The position numbers were made by a program, and so were the translations under genes. Of a DNA stretch of 64,000 bases, positions 1 to 7,846 are shown piece by piece. Source of the stretch: JAFGIN01 sp050301235 (GTDB lineage: Bacteria > Fibrobacterota > Chitinivibrionia > Chitinivibrionales > Chitinispirillaceae). Numbering within the stretch: the stretch's first letter is position 1; each line of letters opens with the position of its first letter. The DNA lies in contig JBNKZD010000157.1 in NCBI GenBank assembly GCA_050301235.1, positions 7,251-71,250 on the forward strand, in the 5' to 3' direction. A model generated the notes under the pieces. The model had not been told where the DNA came from. It saw only the letters and a program-made list of their open reading frames with translations, and did not search any database.

Positions 1-2
1 TG

Positions 3-173
3 TCTGCCCCTATTCCGCCGGATACCGATCTTCTGGTAATCGGCGAGCGGGTCTCCTTCGACCTGGCGACCGGGTTGAAGTTAACGCCTTCACTGTACGC
101 CGGTTTCATGGACGGAATGATGTTTGGACAAATTCCTTTCTATTGCAGGATAGGGTTTGGTATTTTCATATAG
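3..173 (+). CDS. C-terminal end of an unidentified gene (partial, cut by window edge)
   Basis: The third forward frame is open from the window edge to a TAG at 171-173 and gives about 56 residues. I prefer it over the second frame, which is also open (to 181), because its codons end mostly in G or C, like the next gene, and because it reads as an ordinary mixed hydrophobic/polar C-terminus (DLLVIGERVSFDL near its start). I recognise no domain. It ends 37 bases before the next start, so the two could be co-transcribed. Confidence 0.3.
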   Translation, partial: SAPIPPDTDLLVIGERVSFDLATGLKLTPSLYAGFMDGMMFGQIPFYCRIGFGIFI

Positions 174-210
174 GACAATAGTACATTTCATAGAAAAAGG
201 AGATATACTC

Positions 211-948
211 ATGATAAAAACTCGTCAGAAGGTCCGCACCGGAATAATCCTAGTTTCATTTTTCCTGTTTCCAGCGTTCTTTTTTTTCTTCTCTCCGTAT
301 CTTATTATTGACGGAACAATTAAGGGAGTGATCTCCGGAAGCTTCGTCATGTTTTCGCTCCAGTTTCTGTCTGCGCTCATCTTCGGTCGCGCATTCTGCG
401 GATGGGTCTGCCCGGCGGGCGGCGCGCAGGAGGCGTTGATTAACGCCCGGAACAAACGGATTACCAAAGGCAATTTTGTGAAATGGCTGATCTGGGTGCC
501 GTGGGTTTCGGCTATTACGCTGGTTGCTATAAAAAACGGCGGATACCGACAATTAAATCCATTGTATCAGATGAAATTCGGCTTGTCGATTGATTCGGTG
601 TATTCACTCATCACCTATCTGATGGTCCTTATGCTGATTGTTGTTCCTGCGCTCGTTTTCGGCAGGCGGTCGTTCTGCCACCACCTGTGCTGGATGGCGC
701 CGTTCATGATCATCGGGCGAAAAATCCGGAATCTGTTTAAAATACCGGCGCTTCAGCTCGCATGCGCGCCGGAGAACTGTATTCATTGTCACTCATGCAC
801 CATCGGCTGTCCGATGAGTCTGGATGTCGAAGCAAATGTCACGGCAGAACGAATGGAAATAGCCGAGTGTATTCTCTGCGCCAATTGCGTTGATGTATGC
901 AAGGGTAAGGCGATTGGGATTGAATTCGGTAAATCAAACAGCTTTTAA
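211..948 (+). CDS. 4Fe-4S ferredoxin-type membrane protein (NapH/NosR-C-like)
   Basis: 245-residue polytopic iron-sulfur protein, probably passing electrons between the quinone pool and a periplasmic or cytoplasmic partner, as NapH/YccM-type proteins do. There are about four membrane segments (near residues 11-30, 35-58, 90-110 and 130-152). Two cysteine clusters follow membrane helices (FCGWVCP and FCHHLC, the 'Fer4_5' pattern), and the C-terminus has two classical ferredoxin clusters, CIHCHSCTIGCP and CILCANCVDVCK. The start at 211 is preceded by an AAGGAG ribosome site 6 bases upstream; an in-frame ATG at 157 has no such site. Partner and substrate cannot be told from the neighbours. Composition is richer in GC than most of the window. 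The family call is secure, the exact role is not. Confidence 0.8.
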   Translation: MIKTRQKVRTGIILVSFFLFPAFFFFFSPYLIIDGTIKGVISGSFVMFSLQFLSALIFGRAFCGWVCPAGGAQEALINARNKRITKGNFVKWLIWVPWVSAITLVAIKNGGYRQLNPLYQMKFGLSIDSVYSLITYLMVLMLIVVPALVFGRRSFCHHLCWMAPFMIIGRKIRNLFKIPALQLACAPENCIHCHSCTIGCPMSLDVEANVTAERMEIAECILCANCVDVCKGKAIGIEFGKSNSF

Positions 949-1010
949 AGGAAAGCACGATGTTATTTCAAAAGCGAATTCTTTGTTGATGAAATTGAAC
1001 TCTCAACAAT

Positions 1011-1118
1011 ATGGTATCAAACGTAACAGGTAAAACCAAAGAATGCGCCGCCGAAGAGAAAGAGAACGGGCTGAAAGACAAATGGAAAAAGACTAAGGGC
1101 CGCCGCCGAGAATATTGA
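1011..1118 (+). CDS. Possible 35-residue charged peptide gene
   Basis: An ATG at 1011 opens 35 codons rich in Lys, Glu and Arg, ending in GRRREY before TGA. No good ribosome site precedes it and I recognise nothing. It could equally be the relic of a longer gene, since it lies between the 4Fe-4S gene and decayed mobile DNA. Confidence 0.2.
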   Translation: MVSNVTGKTKECAAEEKENGLKDKWKKTKGRRREY

Positions 1119-1142
1119 AATATGGTAGCGTTCTGGTTTAAA

Positions 1143-1295
1143 TCCACCAACAAATGCATGCTGGTTCCGCTTCGCTGCACCCAACTGCCCGCTTTGAACA
1201 AGGGGTAGCACCTCCGAGTCCTACTCCCTGCGATCGTAGGTACCCCGGCGATATTATAGGCGGGCACTTCAGCATGCATCGCCCGTTGGTGCGTC
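1143..1295. repeat. Structured palindrome of about 150 bp, attC-like
   Basis: The ends are complementary: CACCAAC then GCATGCTG on the left (from about 1143), and CAGCATGC then GTTGGTG on the right (to about 1294), with unequal unpaired spacers between the two blocks on each side. Inside are further nested pairs (GCCCGC with GCGGGC, GGGGTA with TACCCC). Two short paired boxes per arm with asymmetric spacers is the architecture of integron attC sites, but the outer boxes do not fit the RYYYAAC/GTTRRRY consensus exactly. It lies just upstream of group II intron remains. Confidence 0.4.
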
Positions 1296-1375
1296 GAGCA
1301 AAGCTCGACACTTCTGATAGAGTGAGCATCAGCTCGTAAAGTGGATGCAAGTCTTTATAGGGTCGTAAGGAAGTG

Positions 1376-1474
1376 ATGAACATGATATGTTACTGGTTAA
1401 ACAGACGCAGCCAACGCAAAAGCTATAATCGTCACCAATTCAAACAGATGTTTGACTATTACTCGTTGCCATAG
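1376..1474 (+). pseudogene. Remnant of a group II intron reverse transcriptase/maturase (C-terminus)
   Basis: A 32-codon stretch ends in a TAG at 1472-1474 and contains WLNRRSQRKSYN, the typical C-terminal signature of group II intron-encoded proteins. It continues to a YYSLP motif where such proteins normally continue 'LPxPKIV'; the codons after the TAG (PKVVW) fit that continuation, so the stop looks like an inactivating mutation. The rest of the reverse transcriptase is absent upstream, so this is a decayed fragment, not a working gene. Confidence 0.6.
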
Positions 1475-1529
1475 CCAAAAGTAGTCTGGCAAGTGTGGTC
1501 TGGTCAGCAGGAACTTGATTTTGCCTGAA

Positions 1530-1690
1530 GTACGAAGCGAGTATGCACTGAGCCGGAGTGAAACGGAGACGACGCGTTAGCGCTCTAAGGGTGAGCGATA
1601 GCGAATCAACAGCCCGATGTGAGAAAACCGCACGTCGGGATCCGTGGCGGGGTACAGGAGTTACCCTGTCTCCTACGCTAACTTTGCAAT
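1530..1690 (+). ncRNA. 3' end of a group II intron ribozyme (domains V-VI), remnant
   Basis: Directly after the maturase remnant lies a structured segment with the hallmarks of a group II intron 3' end. A domain V-like hairpin pairs CCGATGTG (1614-1621) with CACGTCGG (1631-1638) around a GAAAA-rich loop, and it is followed by GGATCCGTGGCGGGG and a GGGTA/TACCC plus AGGAG/CTCCT domain VI-like helix ending near 1685. Together with the truncated maturase it marks an old, 5'-truncated intron insertion. The exact 3' splice boundary is inferred. Confidence 0.55.
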
Positions 1691-1899
1691 TTATAAACCT
1701 CAATTAATTCAAAATGGTTTAAACGTAATTCATAACAAGATGATAGAATAAAGTAAAAAGAAAAGGCACAAATTGAGAAGTTTCACAGACGTCCAGATAG
1801 AATCAATTTTGAATAGAAATTGTAAAAACTCAAAAGTTAATAGCATTAAACGTATTTTTGGGTGGCTATTCAAAATATACCTATGAAGTACATTTAAGT

Positions 1900-2175
1900 C
1901 AAAATTGTTCTTCCGTCGGCTCGGTAATCAAAGGAAACCAAACCAGGAAGTGTAGCTCCGATGTAAAATCGGGATGCTTTCGTTGTTAGTTAAAGTGGTT
2001 CAGAACTGTACGGTCGTAACGGTTTGAAAGATGCTGCACAGCCGGGGCTGAGAGCAGTGAAAAGGTGCAGGAAAAACACCTCAGTAACTCTTTGGTAGAC
2101 TCAGTGCAGTACCTGGGAGGCTTGATACAGTCATTCAACGGAAGCCCCTGCGTTTCATACATCCGGAATACGGAA
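1900..2175 (+). other. Probable structured non-coding segment, possibly intron domain I debris
   Basis: This stretch has no credible reading frame, is richer in GC than the AT-rich DNA on both sides, and contains several local pairings (for example GCTCCGAT with ATCGGGATGC near 1953-1978, and GGTGCAGG/AACACCT near 2063-2083). The style resembles the 5' domain of a group II intron. If so, it would be the 5' part of a second truncated copy placed after the 3' remnant. I could not match it to a defined family. The spacer 1691-1899 shows nothing recognisable. Confidence 0.25.
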
Positions 2176-2324
2176 GAGTGTTTTCGGTGAAAAAGTGTGA
2201 CCCAAATACAATATTTTTTTCAATTTTAGCACTTAAATGAAAATGATCGATACACGTCAGGGATGTTTTAACGTATTTTTAGGGCTGATAACAAAAAACT
2301 TTTCCAAAAACGATAGAGGTATAA

Positions 2325-3212
2325 ATGTCTTACAGGTTTGAAATGTCAAATGTTAAAGATTCTTTGACACACTTATTTCGTTACGTTTCTGATACTGTTG
2401 ATGAAAACGCATGGAAAAGTGATCCGGTTGTTTCAGATACTCCAACAAGTACATCGATCCGGTTTTCTCATCCAAGTGCTACCAGTAAAGATATGGAAGC
2501 TAAAACTGAACCATTTTCAAGTCTTTGTATTTCCGTGGCAAAACCGTATGCACCCCAATTGAGTTTTGATTTTTCATATGATAATAAAAAAGCGGCACTG
2601 CGTTTTAGTGATATTCTTCAGGAATGGAATAAATATATCCGTGATGAGTTTTTTTCGATGATCCAGGAATTGGAAGGGTTCAGCTTTAAGCTGCAAGTGA
2701 AGACCACCTTTAAAAGAAATTCTCTGGAAAAAAAGCAACAGGATATTTATGTGGTACCAGCAAGTTCGGTAAGGTATGAGGACATTGTTGAAAACTTTAA
2801 AAAAGTTACTGATTTATGCAGCAGTACCGAGATGGTGGAAGATGATACTGCTGTAAAAAGCAGAGTTCCAGGTATCGTAATTTGCAGGAATTTTTCGATA
2901 GATGACCTTGCATCAGAAACCACATCTCTTGAAGCTGCGATCAAAACTTTTCATAAGATAATGATGCTTGAACCGAAAATCCTGTCGGAAAAGGATGCTA
3001 AAAAGGCTGTTAAAATACAAACTAAAGTTGGTGAAAAAGAAAAGTTCTGCACAATCCTTTCAAACAGGGCTGATGAACAATTCTATTGTCGATTAACCAA
3101 AACAGAGTTTCAAAATCAACGGGAAACCTACGGCGTTCAGGTATGGAAAAAGGAAAATCTCGAAATGAAAAAATATATAAGAGCTGCTTTAAAACTGGTT
3201 AGCGAGATTTAG
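2325..3212 (+). CDS. Hypothetical protein, 295 residues
   Basis: Unrecognised cytoplasmic protein: no signal peptide, no membrane segment, and no motif I can name. It starts at an ATG with a good site (GAGG) 5-6 bases upstream. The first ~100 residues are rich in Ser/Thr/Asp. The middle holds an alternating segment (FSFKLQVKTTFKR) that looks like beta strands, and the C-terminal third is Lys-rich and helical. It stands alone: mobile-element debris lies upstream and a convergent RNA-binding protein gene downstream. Confidence 0.75.
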   Translation: MSYRFEMSNVKDSLTHLFRYVSDTVDENAWKSDPVVSDTPTSTSIRFSHPSATSKDMEAKTEPFSSLCISVAKPYAPQLSFDFSYDNKKAALRFSDILQEWNKYIRDEFFSMIQELEGFSFKLQVKTTFKRNSLEKKQQDIYVVPASSVRYEDIVENFKKVTDLCSSTEMVEDDTAVKSRVPGIVICRNFSIDDLASETTSLEAAIKTFHKIMMLEPKILSEKDAKKAVKIQTKVGEKEKFCTILSNRADEQFYCRLTKTEFQNQRETYGVQVWKKENLEMKKYIRAALKLVSEI

Positions 3213-3316
3213 GCGTATGTACCCACTATTTCAATCCCGAATGGTTCCCGATATTTTCATTCGGGATCGGGATTTGAAGTCTGGTTGTGGGCGACGGTTG
3301 GGAAAAATAAGCAGTA

Positions 3317-3598
3317 TCAACGTCTCCGACGATGAAATCCCTGTTGCCATGGCGGGCTATCGTTTCTGAAGGAACGCGAAACGCGAAGTTTTCGGTCATG
3401 AAATTCCTTCTCATTAAGTTGTTCAATTGCTTCATCAGGATTGTCAATCACAATAAACCCGAAACATCGTGATCTGCCTTTGTGGTCTGTAACCAGGTTG
3501 ATTGAATGCACCTGTCCAATTGAGGAAAAGTGGGATTTAATTTCCTCTTTTTTTGCATCATGGGGGAGGTTTCCAACAAAAATCTCACCTTCTGCCAT
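3317..3598 (-). CDS. Small RNA-binding protein with one RRM domain
   Basis: 93-residue stand-alone RNA recognition motif protein. RNP2 is seen as IFVGNL (residues 6-11) and RNP1 as RCFGFIVI (about residues 44-51), both with the aromatic positions that stack on RNA bases. The acidic/basic helical pattern between them fits the babbabb RRM fold, and a short basic tail (FHRRRR) follows. Bacterial single-RRM proteins of this kind are common in cyanobacteria and in Bacteroidota/Fibrobacterota-type genomes; roles in cold response or RNA chaperoning are usually proposed, and nothing here shows which. An AAGG site precedes the ATG. Confidence 0.88.
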   Translation of the reverse strand: MAEGEIFVGNLPHDAKKEEIKSHFSSIGQVHSINLVTDHKGRSRCFGFIVIDNPDEAIEQLNEKEFHDRKLRVSRSFRNDSPPWQQGFHRRRR

Positions 3599-3939
3599 AG
3601 TATACCTTATCTGCCTTTCTGTAAAAGTTCTGATGTGAATACTTGCTATTTAAGAGCAAATGGACTATAGTTAAAAAAAGAAAAAGGTTTTCCGTATTGG
3701 TCTTTTTCACCTGAAAGTACATTTGGAGATTGTAAAAAGCAGGGGATTTAGAGAATGTACGGTTTAATTATCCTGTAATATACCTTTGGCCACCGGTAAG
3801 ATTCAAAGTTTAAACAAACAAATAAATATAGGAGCCGTGCTTCCAGGGCGGGAAGCCGCGAAAATGCAGCGAAAGAATGGAACCAAATCTATAGGACTGA
3901 ACATATGACCTTCGATAATGCTATTGACAAAAAATGAAT

Positions 3940-3970
3940 GATGCCCTTTTCCGGAGAAGATAAGGGCATC
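3940..3970. terminator. Hairpin, possible transcription terminator
   Basis: GATGCCCTT (3940-3948) is perfectly complementary to AAGGGCATC (3962-3970). The T-run is poor, so termination is uncertain. It sits in the 590-base gap between two leftward genes. The rest of that gap (3600-4187) shows a second small hairpin near 3838-3858 and the coding remnant listed next. Confidence 0.35.
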
Positions 3971-4028
3971 CCTATTAATTGTCAGATGCAGACAACCTGA
4001 AAGCTATGGTTGCTTGCGATATGCTGAT

Positions 4029-4151
4029 TTACCGTATAATTAACACTTTGTATACTTCGGCGTGTACATTTACTTTTCCTGCATTTTCAGCGCGAAGCAG
4101 ATACATCCCTTTTGAATGATTCCTCTCCGAAGGGCTCAAAGAACTTTCAAG
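4029..4151 (-). pseudogene. Remnant of a C-terminal surface-sorting-like domain
   Basis: On the reverse strand a 40-codon stretch runs from just after a TGA to a TAA and reads SLSPSERNHSKGMYLLRA, then AGKVNVHAEVYKVLIIR. The pattern 'GMYLLRAEN...VYKVLIIR' at a C-terminus is that of FlgD/Por-type sorting modules of secreted proteins in FCB-group bacteria. No start codon or upstream domain is present in frame, so it is probably the last piece of a deleted secreted-protein gene. Confidence 0.35.
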
Positions 4152-4187
4152 TCATTTTTTCATATGGACGCCCGGGGCCAGTTGTTT

Positions 4188-7100
4188 TTAAAACACGGGT
4201 GATATCACCCCACCACTTTTCTCTGCTGCAATTGCACACAGTATCTGCTGGTTGAAATCAAGAGAGTTTTGCCAGGAGATCTTTTCCCAGACTTCAATAA
4301 ACGGTTTATAATCATTTAATTTCAGGCACGACAGGAGAAGCGCGGTAAATGCCAAGCGGCACGGCTGTGAATTACTGAATTTTTTCTGTTCAAGCACACC
4401 TTTACTCAATGTAATGACTTCAGGATAGGTTCTATTTGTTAATGCTTTCAGCATTGTCAGGAGCTTCATACTGCTTTCACTTGCTCCACTGATCGATGAA
4501 TATTTCTCGATGAAAGCCCAGATCGTATTCATCTCCTCACTATTGAGATAGGGCATTGTGGCACTGATAAGGTCCAGCGACCATTTGGCAAACGGTCTCC
4601 GCGCATAGACAGATTTATCGAGTGCTGTCATCCGGATTTTTGCAACAGCCAGAGCAGCTTCTCCCGGTACAATCGAATCTGCCCTGGATTCTTCAGGGGT
4701 GCCCATAGAAGCAATATAGTAATGAATTAACTGAGCTGTTTGTTGTGCCGCTATGGTTGATGTGTGAAGAGTGTTTTGAATGTAATGGATTGGAAACTGC
4801 AGATTGCCGGGGCCGCTGCTGTCATTATCGAGAATCTTTCGAATGGGAATCGTATAAACAGGTAGTGTTGATAATGAGGAAGCATCTGTATCTAAAAACC
4901 GGGCTTTTACCGCACGAAGATCAAGAACCGGATTGTAATCAGAGTTACTTTTAATTGCGAATGCTTTCCAGAGTGGATTAAAAAAATCTTTATTGCCAAG
5001 ATAATTAATTGTGAGATCGTTGGAATTGTTTAAATGGATATGTTTCAATATCGGGGTGAACCATGGATGTAATGTCAGGTCACATACGGGAGTGTCTGAA
5101 ATTGTGCTCTCTGATGCAAGTATGACAAGATCTGATCCGGTTATAAACATCTTGTATTCGTTAAAAACCCCGCCTAGTGCTTTTAGAACTGATGCGAGCA
5201 GTTCCGGGTTCATTTCATACAGATGGAACCATTGAGCTAACATTCCATTGTCCGAAAGGTGTTTGCTTATGAGCTTGAAATATTCTTTCGTAAATAGACT
5301 CGAAACACCGCTTACCCATGGATTTGACGGCTCAGATATGATGATATCGTATTTTTTATGTTGAGAGGAAAAAAATGTTCGTGCATCCTCAAGATGAATC
5401 CTGCAACGCTTATCGGAAAATACTTTGGATACTTTGGGGCCCATCATTTTTGCTGCCTGAATGACCTGTGGCTCAATTTCCACAACATCAACGGATTGAA
5501 CCGAGTCATACCTGAGTATGGTTGCAGCTGTCATTCCGGAGCCAAGTCCGACAATGCCTACATTGGCAGATTTTGAGGCATAACTGAGCGGGTATACTGC
5601 AAGCAGGAGCTGTGTGAACTCGTCTGCTCCGTATTTTATACTGTCAATAGAAATTGAAGCATCCACTTTACCATTTACAGAGAGCGACAGCGTGTTGTTT
5701 TTTTTGTGAATTGCAACGGAAGAGGTTTTCCCATCTTTGTAAAACATCATTTCCCGGTTTTTAATAATCGATCCATTCCTGAACACTCCTGAAGAAAGCA
5801 ACAGGGGGTCCGGATGAACATAAATCATCGTGCATACAGCTATAATCGATCCGGTAAGGGGCATCAGGAATTTAATCCGGAATGAGATCTCTTCTCTAAA
5901 GAACCAGATGACCGCACAACCAATCAGGATATCAACCGTTCCGCCGGTAACAAGTACACCTTTGAGCCCAATGAGTGGCATCAGAACATGAACTGCAATG
6001 ATCACACCTGCAATTGATCCCAGTGTGTTGAGTGCATATACTTTGCCGATAACAGATTCATCACTATTGATTTTGTAGAGAATTGAGGTAATAACCGGTA
6101 ATGTCATACCGATGCAGATTGTCGCAGGAAGCATAACCATCATACAGATAATCTGACTGAAGATATTATACAGAATATACCCCTGACTGGTATCCTTGAG
6201 ACTTGACATGATAAATTCCATAAAATAAAACAGATTACTGTATAATGCGATTGTTCCTATTGCCAGGATCCCCATTAAAACCTGAACAACCGATAAAATT
6301 GATAGCAGATTTTCAGTTCTGTCCAAATGTTTCCTGATAAAGAGTCCTCCAAGGGCAATCCCGAGAATAAATGTAGCCAGCATCAGTTCAAATGCATGCG
6401 TACTGCTTCCAAGCACCAGTGAGAGCATTCTGATCCAGCCTATTTCATAAATAAAGGAAGATGCCGCTGTGCTGAATGTAAATGCAAACATCAGTCTGGT
6501 TATTCTGATTGTGGAAGGGGAAGGGATTTGTGGCATTGTCTTTTCTGAAATTGAAGGCTCAATCTTGCTTTTCTTTTTAGGTACGGGTTTATTTTCAGGC
6601 GTTTTAAAGGTAATGAGTAATACTATCACCGCAATTACAATGTCAATACTACCTGCAGTGATAACAGTTCCGGGAAGTGTAAAAAGAGGAATAAGCATAA
6701 AACCGCTTAAGAGTACTCCCAGAGAACCTCCCAGACTATTAACAAAGTAAAGAATTGCGATCGTATGCCCCGGGAACTCTTTAAATAACCGGATAGTTCC
6801 GCTGGTCATCAGGGGAAAAGTTGCACCGAGAAGAATCGTTTGCGGCAGGATCAGAAGAGATGCCGTAATCCACTTATATATGGATATAACAAGTGACGAA
6901 TGAATACCTGGAAATGCTATATCATGCGAGAATGATACATAGGAGGTAAAAACCGGATGAAATACAAGTGCTGAGAGACCAATGATGAGCTCGGCAATTG
7001 CATAAGTTTGAAGCATGTTTTTAATTTTGGGGGTGTACACTGATGCTAACCATGAACCGAGGGCAAGTCCACCCATATAGATGATCAAAACAAGTGTTTG

Positions 7101-7232
7101 TGCATACGCAGCATGTCCAAGGAACAGTTTCAGGTAATGAGTCCATATCGACTCATATACGAGGCCTGCGAGGCCGGAAAGAAAAAATAGCGAGAAAATG
7201 ATTCCCAGAAAGGACTTACGACCTAATTTCAT
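4188..7232 (-). CDS. Membrane-fused spermidine synthase-like protein
   Basis: 1014-residue inner-membrane protein. The first ~490 residues hold about 12-14 hydrophobic segments in two similar blocks (transporter-like). Residues ~550-800 carry a spermidine-synthase-type methyltransferase fold: the SAM-binding glycine loop VGLGSGMTAAT, the acidic strand end VVEIEP, and DARTF, then the IISEPSNPWVSG motif that closes the active site. Such fusions are widespread and mostly uncharacterised; polyamine synthesis is not assured. The C-terminal ~200 residues look helical and are unassigned. The start at 7232 (ATG) has AGGAG upstream; the TTG just before it is less likely. It is a single-gene unit. Confidence 0.8.
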   Translation of the reverse strand: MKLGRKSFLGIIFSLFFLSGLAGLVYESIWTHYLKLFLGHAAYAQTLVLIIYMGGLALGSWLASVYTPKIKNMLQTYAIAELIIGLSALVFHPVFTSYVSFSHDIAFPGIHSSLVISIYKWITASLLILPQTILLGATFPLMTSGTIRLFKEFPGHTIAILYFVNSLGGSLGVLLSGFMLIPLFTLPGTVITAGSIDIVIAVIVLLITFKTPENKPVPKKKSKIEPSISEKTMPQIPSPSTIRITRLMFAFTFSTAASSFIYEIGWIRMLSLVLGSSTHAFELMLATFILGIALGGLFIRKHLDRTENLLSILSVVQVLMGILAIGTIALYSNLFYFMEFIMSSLKDTSQGYILYNIFSQIICMMVMLPATICIGMTLPVITSILYKINSDESVIGKVYALNTLGSIAGVIIAVHVLMPLIGLKGVLVTGGTVDILIGCAVIWFFREEISFRIKFLMPLTGSIIAVCTMIYVHPDPLLLSSGVFRNGSIIKNREMMFYKDGKTSSVAIHKKNNTLSLSVNGKVDASISIDSIKYGADEFTQLLLAVYPLSYASKSANVGIVGLGSGMTAATILRYDSVQSVDVVEIEPQVIQAAKMMGPKVSKVFSDKRCRIHLEDARTFFSSQHKKYDIIISEPSNPWVSGVSSLFTKEYFKLISKHLSDNGMLAQWFHLYEMNPELLASVLKALGGVFNEYKMFITGSDLVILASESTISDTPVCDLTLHPWFTPILKHIHLNNSNDLTINYLGNKDFFNPLWKAFAIKSNSDYNPVLDLRAVKARFLDTDASSLSTLPVYTIPIRKILDNDSSGPGNLQFPIHYIQNTLHTSTIAAQQTAQLIHYYIASMGTPEESRADSIVPGEAALAVAKIRMTALDKSVYARRPFAKWSLDLISATMPYLNSEEMNTIWAFIEKYSSISGASESSMKLLTMLKALTNRTYPEVITLSKGVLEQKKFSNSQPCRLAFTALLLSCLKLNDYKPFIEVWEKISWQNSLDFNQQILCAIAAEKSGGVISPVF

Positions 7233-7436
7233 CAAAGTACTCCTAAACCAACATATAGATTTTCAGTGTTCAAAAATTAGTGATGTTTTCCAAAAAATGC
7301 AATTGTGCACTCTGGTTTCTAAAAATAAGTGATTGAAGATTCGGCACAATGCATTTTTATTTGAACTGGTTGAGAAACTAATACCCCCCCCGGTTTTAAC
7401 GGTGGCAGATTTATTTTACTAAAGTGGAGGTAATAG

Positions 7437-7568
7437 ATGATCTTGTTAAGAAAAAAACAACACTGGTTCAGATCTGCATTCAAAGCGATTATTTTTGCCT
7501 TTGTGATATTTAAAATTGCGATGGGGTTCAGGAAAAAAAGTGAAAAGATGAGTTCTGGCAATAAATAG
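7437..7568 (+). CDS. Small membrane peptide, copy 1 of a paralogous pair (43 residues)
   Basis: ATG at 7437 with a strong ribosome site (GGAGG, 7426-7430, spacing 6). The product begins with a basic stretch (LLRKKQHWFRS), has one hydrophobic helix (AFKAIIFAFVIFKIAMGF), and ends with a basic tail (RKKSEKM). A second copy at 16477 shares the helix and tail almost residue for residue, and the differences are conservative or silent, which argues for a real translated gene. It stands alone in an intergenic region with a run of eight C upstream (7383-7391). Its size and layout recall small stress or type I toxin-like membrane peptides, but I know no matching family. Confidence 0.6.
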   Translation: MILLRKKQHWFRSAFKAIIFAFVIFKIAMGFRKKSEKMSSGNK

Positions 7569-7788
7569 CGCAGATCCTATCGGTAAGTATAACCAACATC
7601 ACAGTTAATGTATTGTTTTCAATCGATTCAAATAGACTAACTCAAAGAATTAAATTAGTACTATGTCAAGAGCGTGGTAAGTATAATTAAAATACGTATA
7701 CTCGAGCCAGTGTTGAGCCCAAGAAACAAAATTTGATATTTTCTTAGAATCTAAAATTGATATTTAGTAAAAAATCTCCAAAAATAAA

Positions 7789-7816
7789 AAAAGCGCTGCT
7801 TTTACACAGCGCTTTT
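7789..7816 (-). terminator. Rho-independent terminator of the large secreted protein gene
   Basis: AAAAGCGCTG (7789-7798) and CAGCGCTTTT (7807-7816) form a 10-bp stem. On the reverse strand it is followed by a T-rich run, 30 bases past the stop codon of the gene ending at 7847. Confidence 0.8.
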
Positions 7817-7846
7817 ATTAAAAAGTACAACGAACTTAATAGAAGC

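Noticed and set aside
3838..3905. Riboswitch (GEMM-like) with CTTCC/GGAAG hairpin
   Set aside because: The conserved core bases of c-di-GMP or other known riboswitches could not be placed, and it does not lie before a start codon on its strand.
7319..7561. An 80-codon reverse frame at the small membrane peptide locus
   Set aside because: The forward 43-codon gene has a strong ribosome site and a conserved paralogue; the reverse frame has neither.
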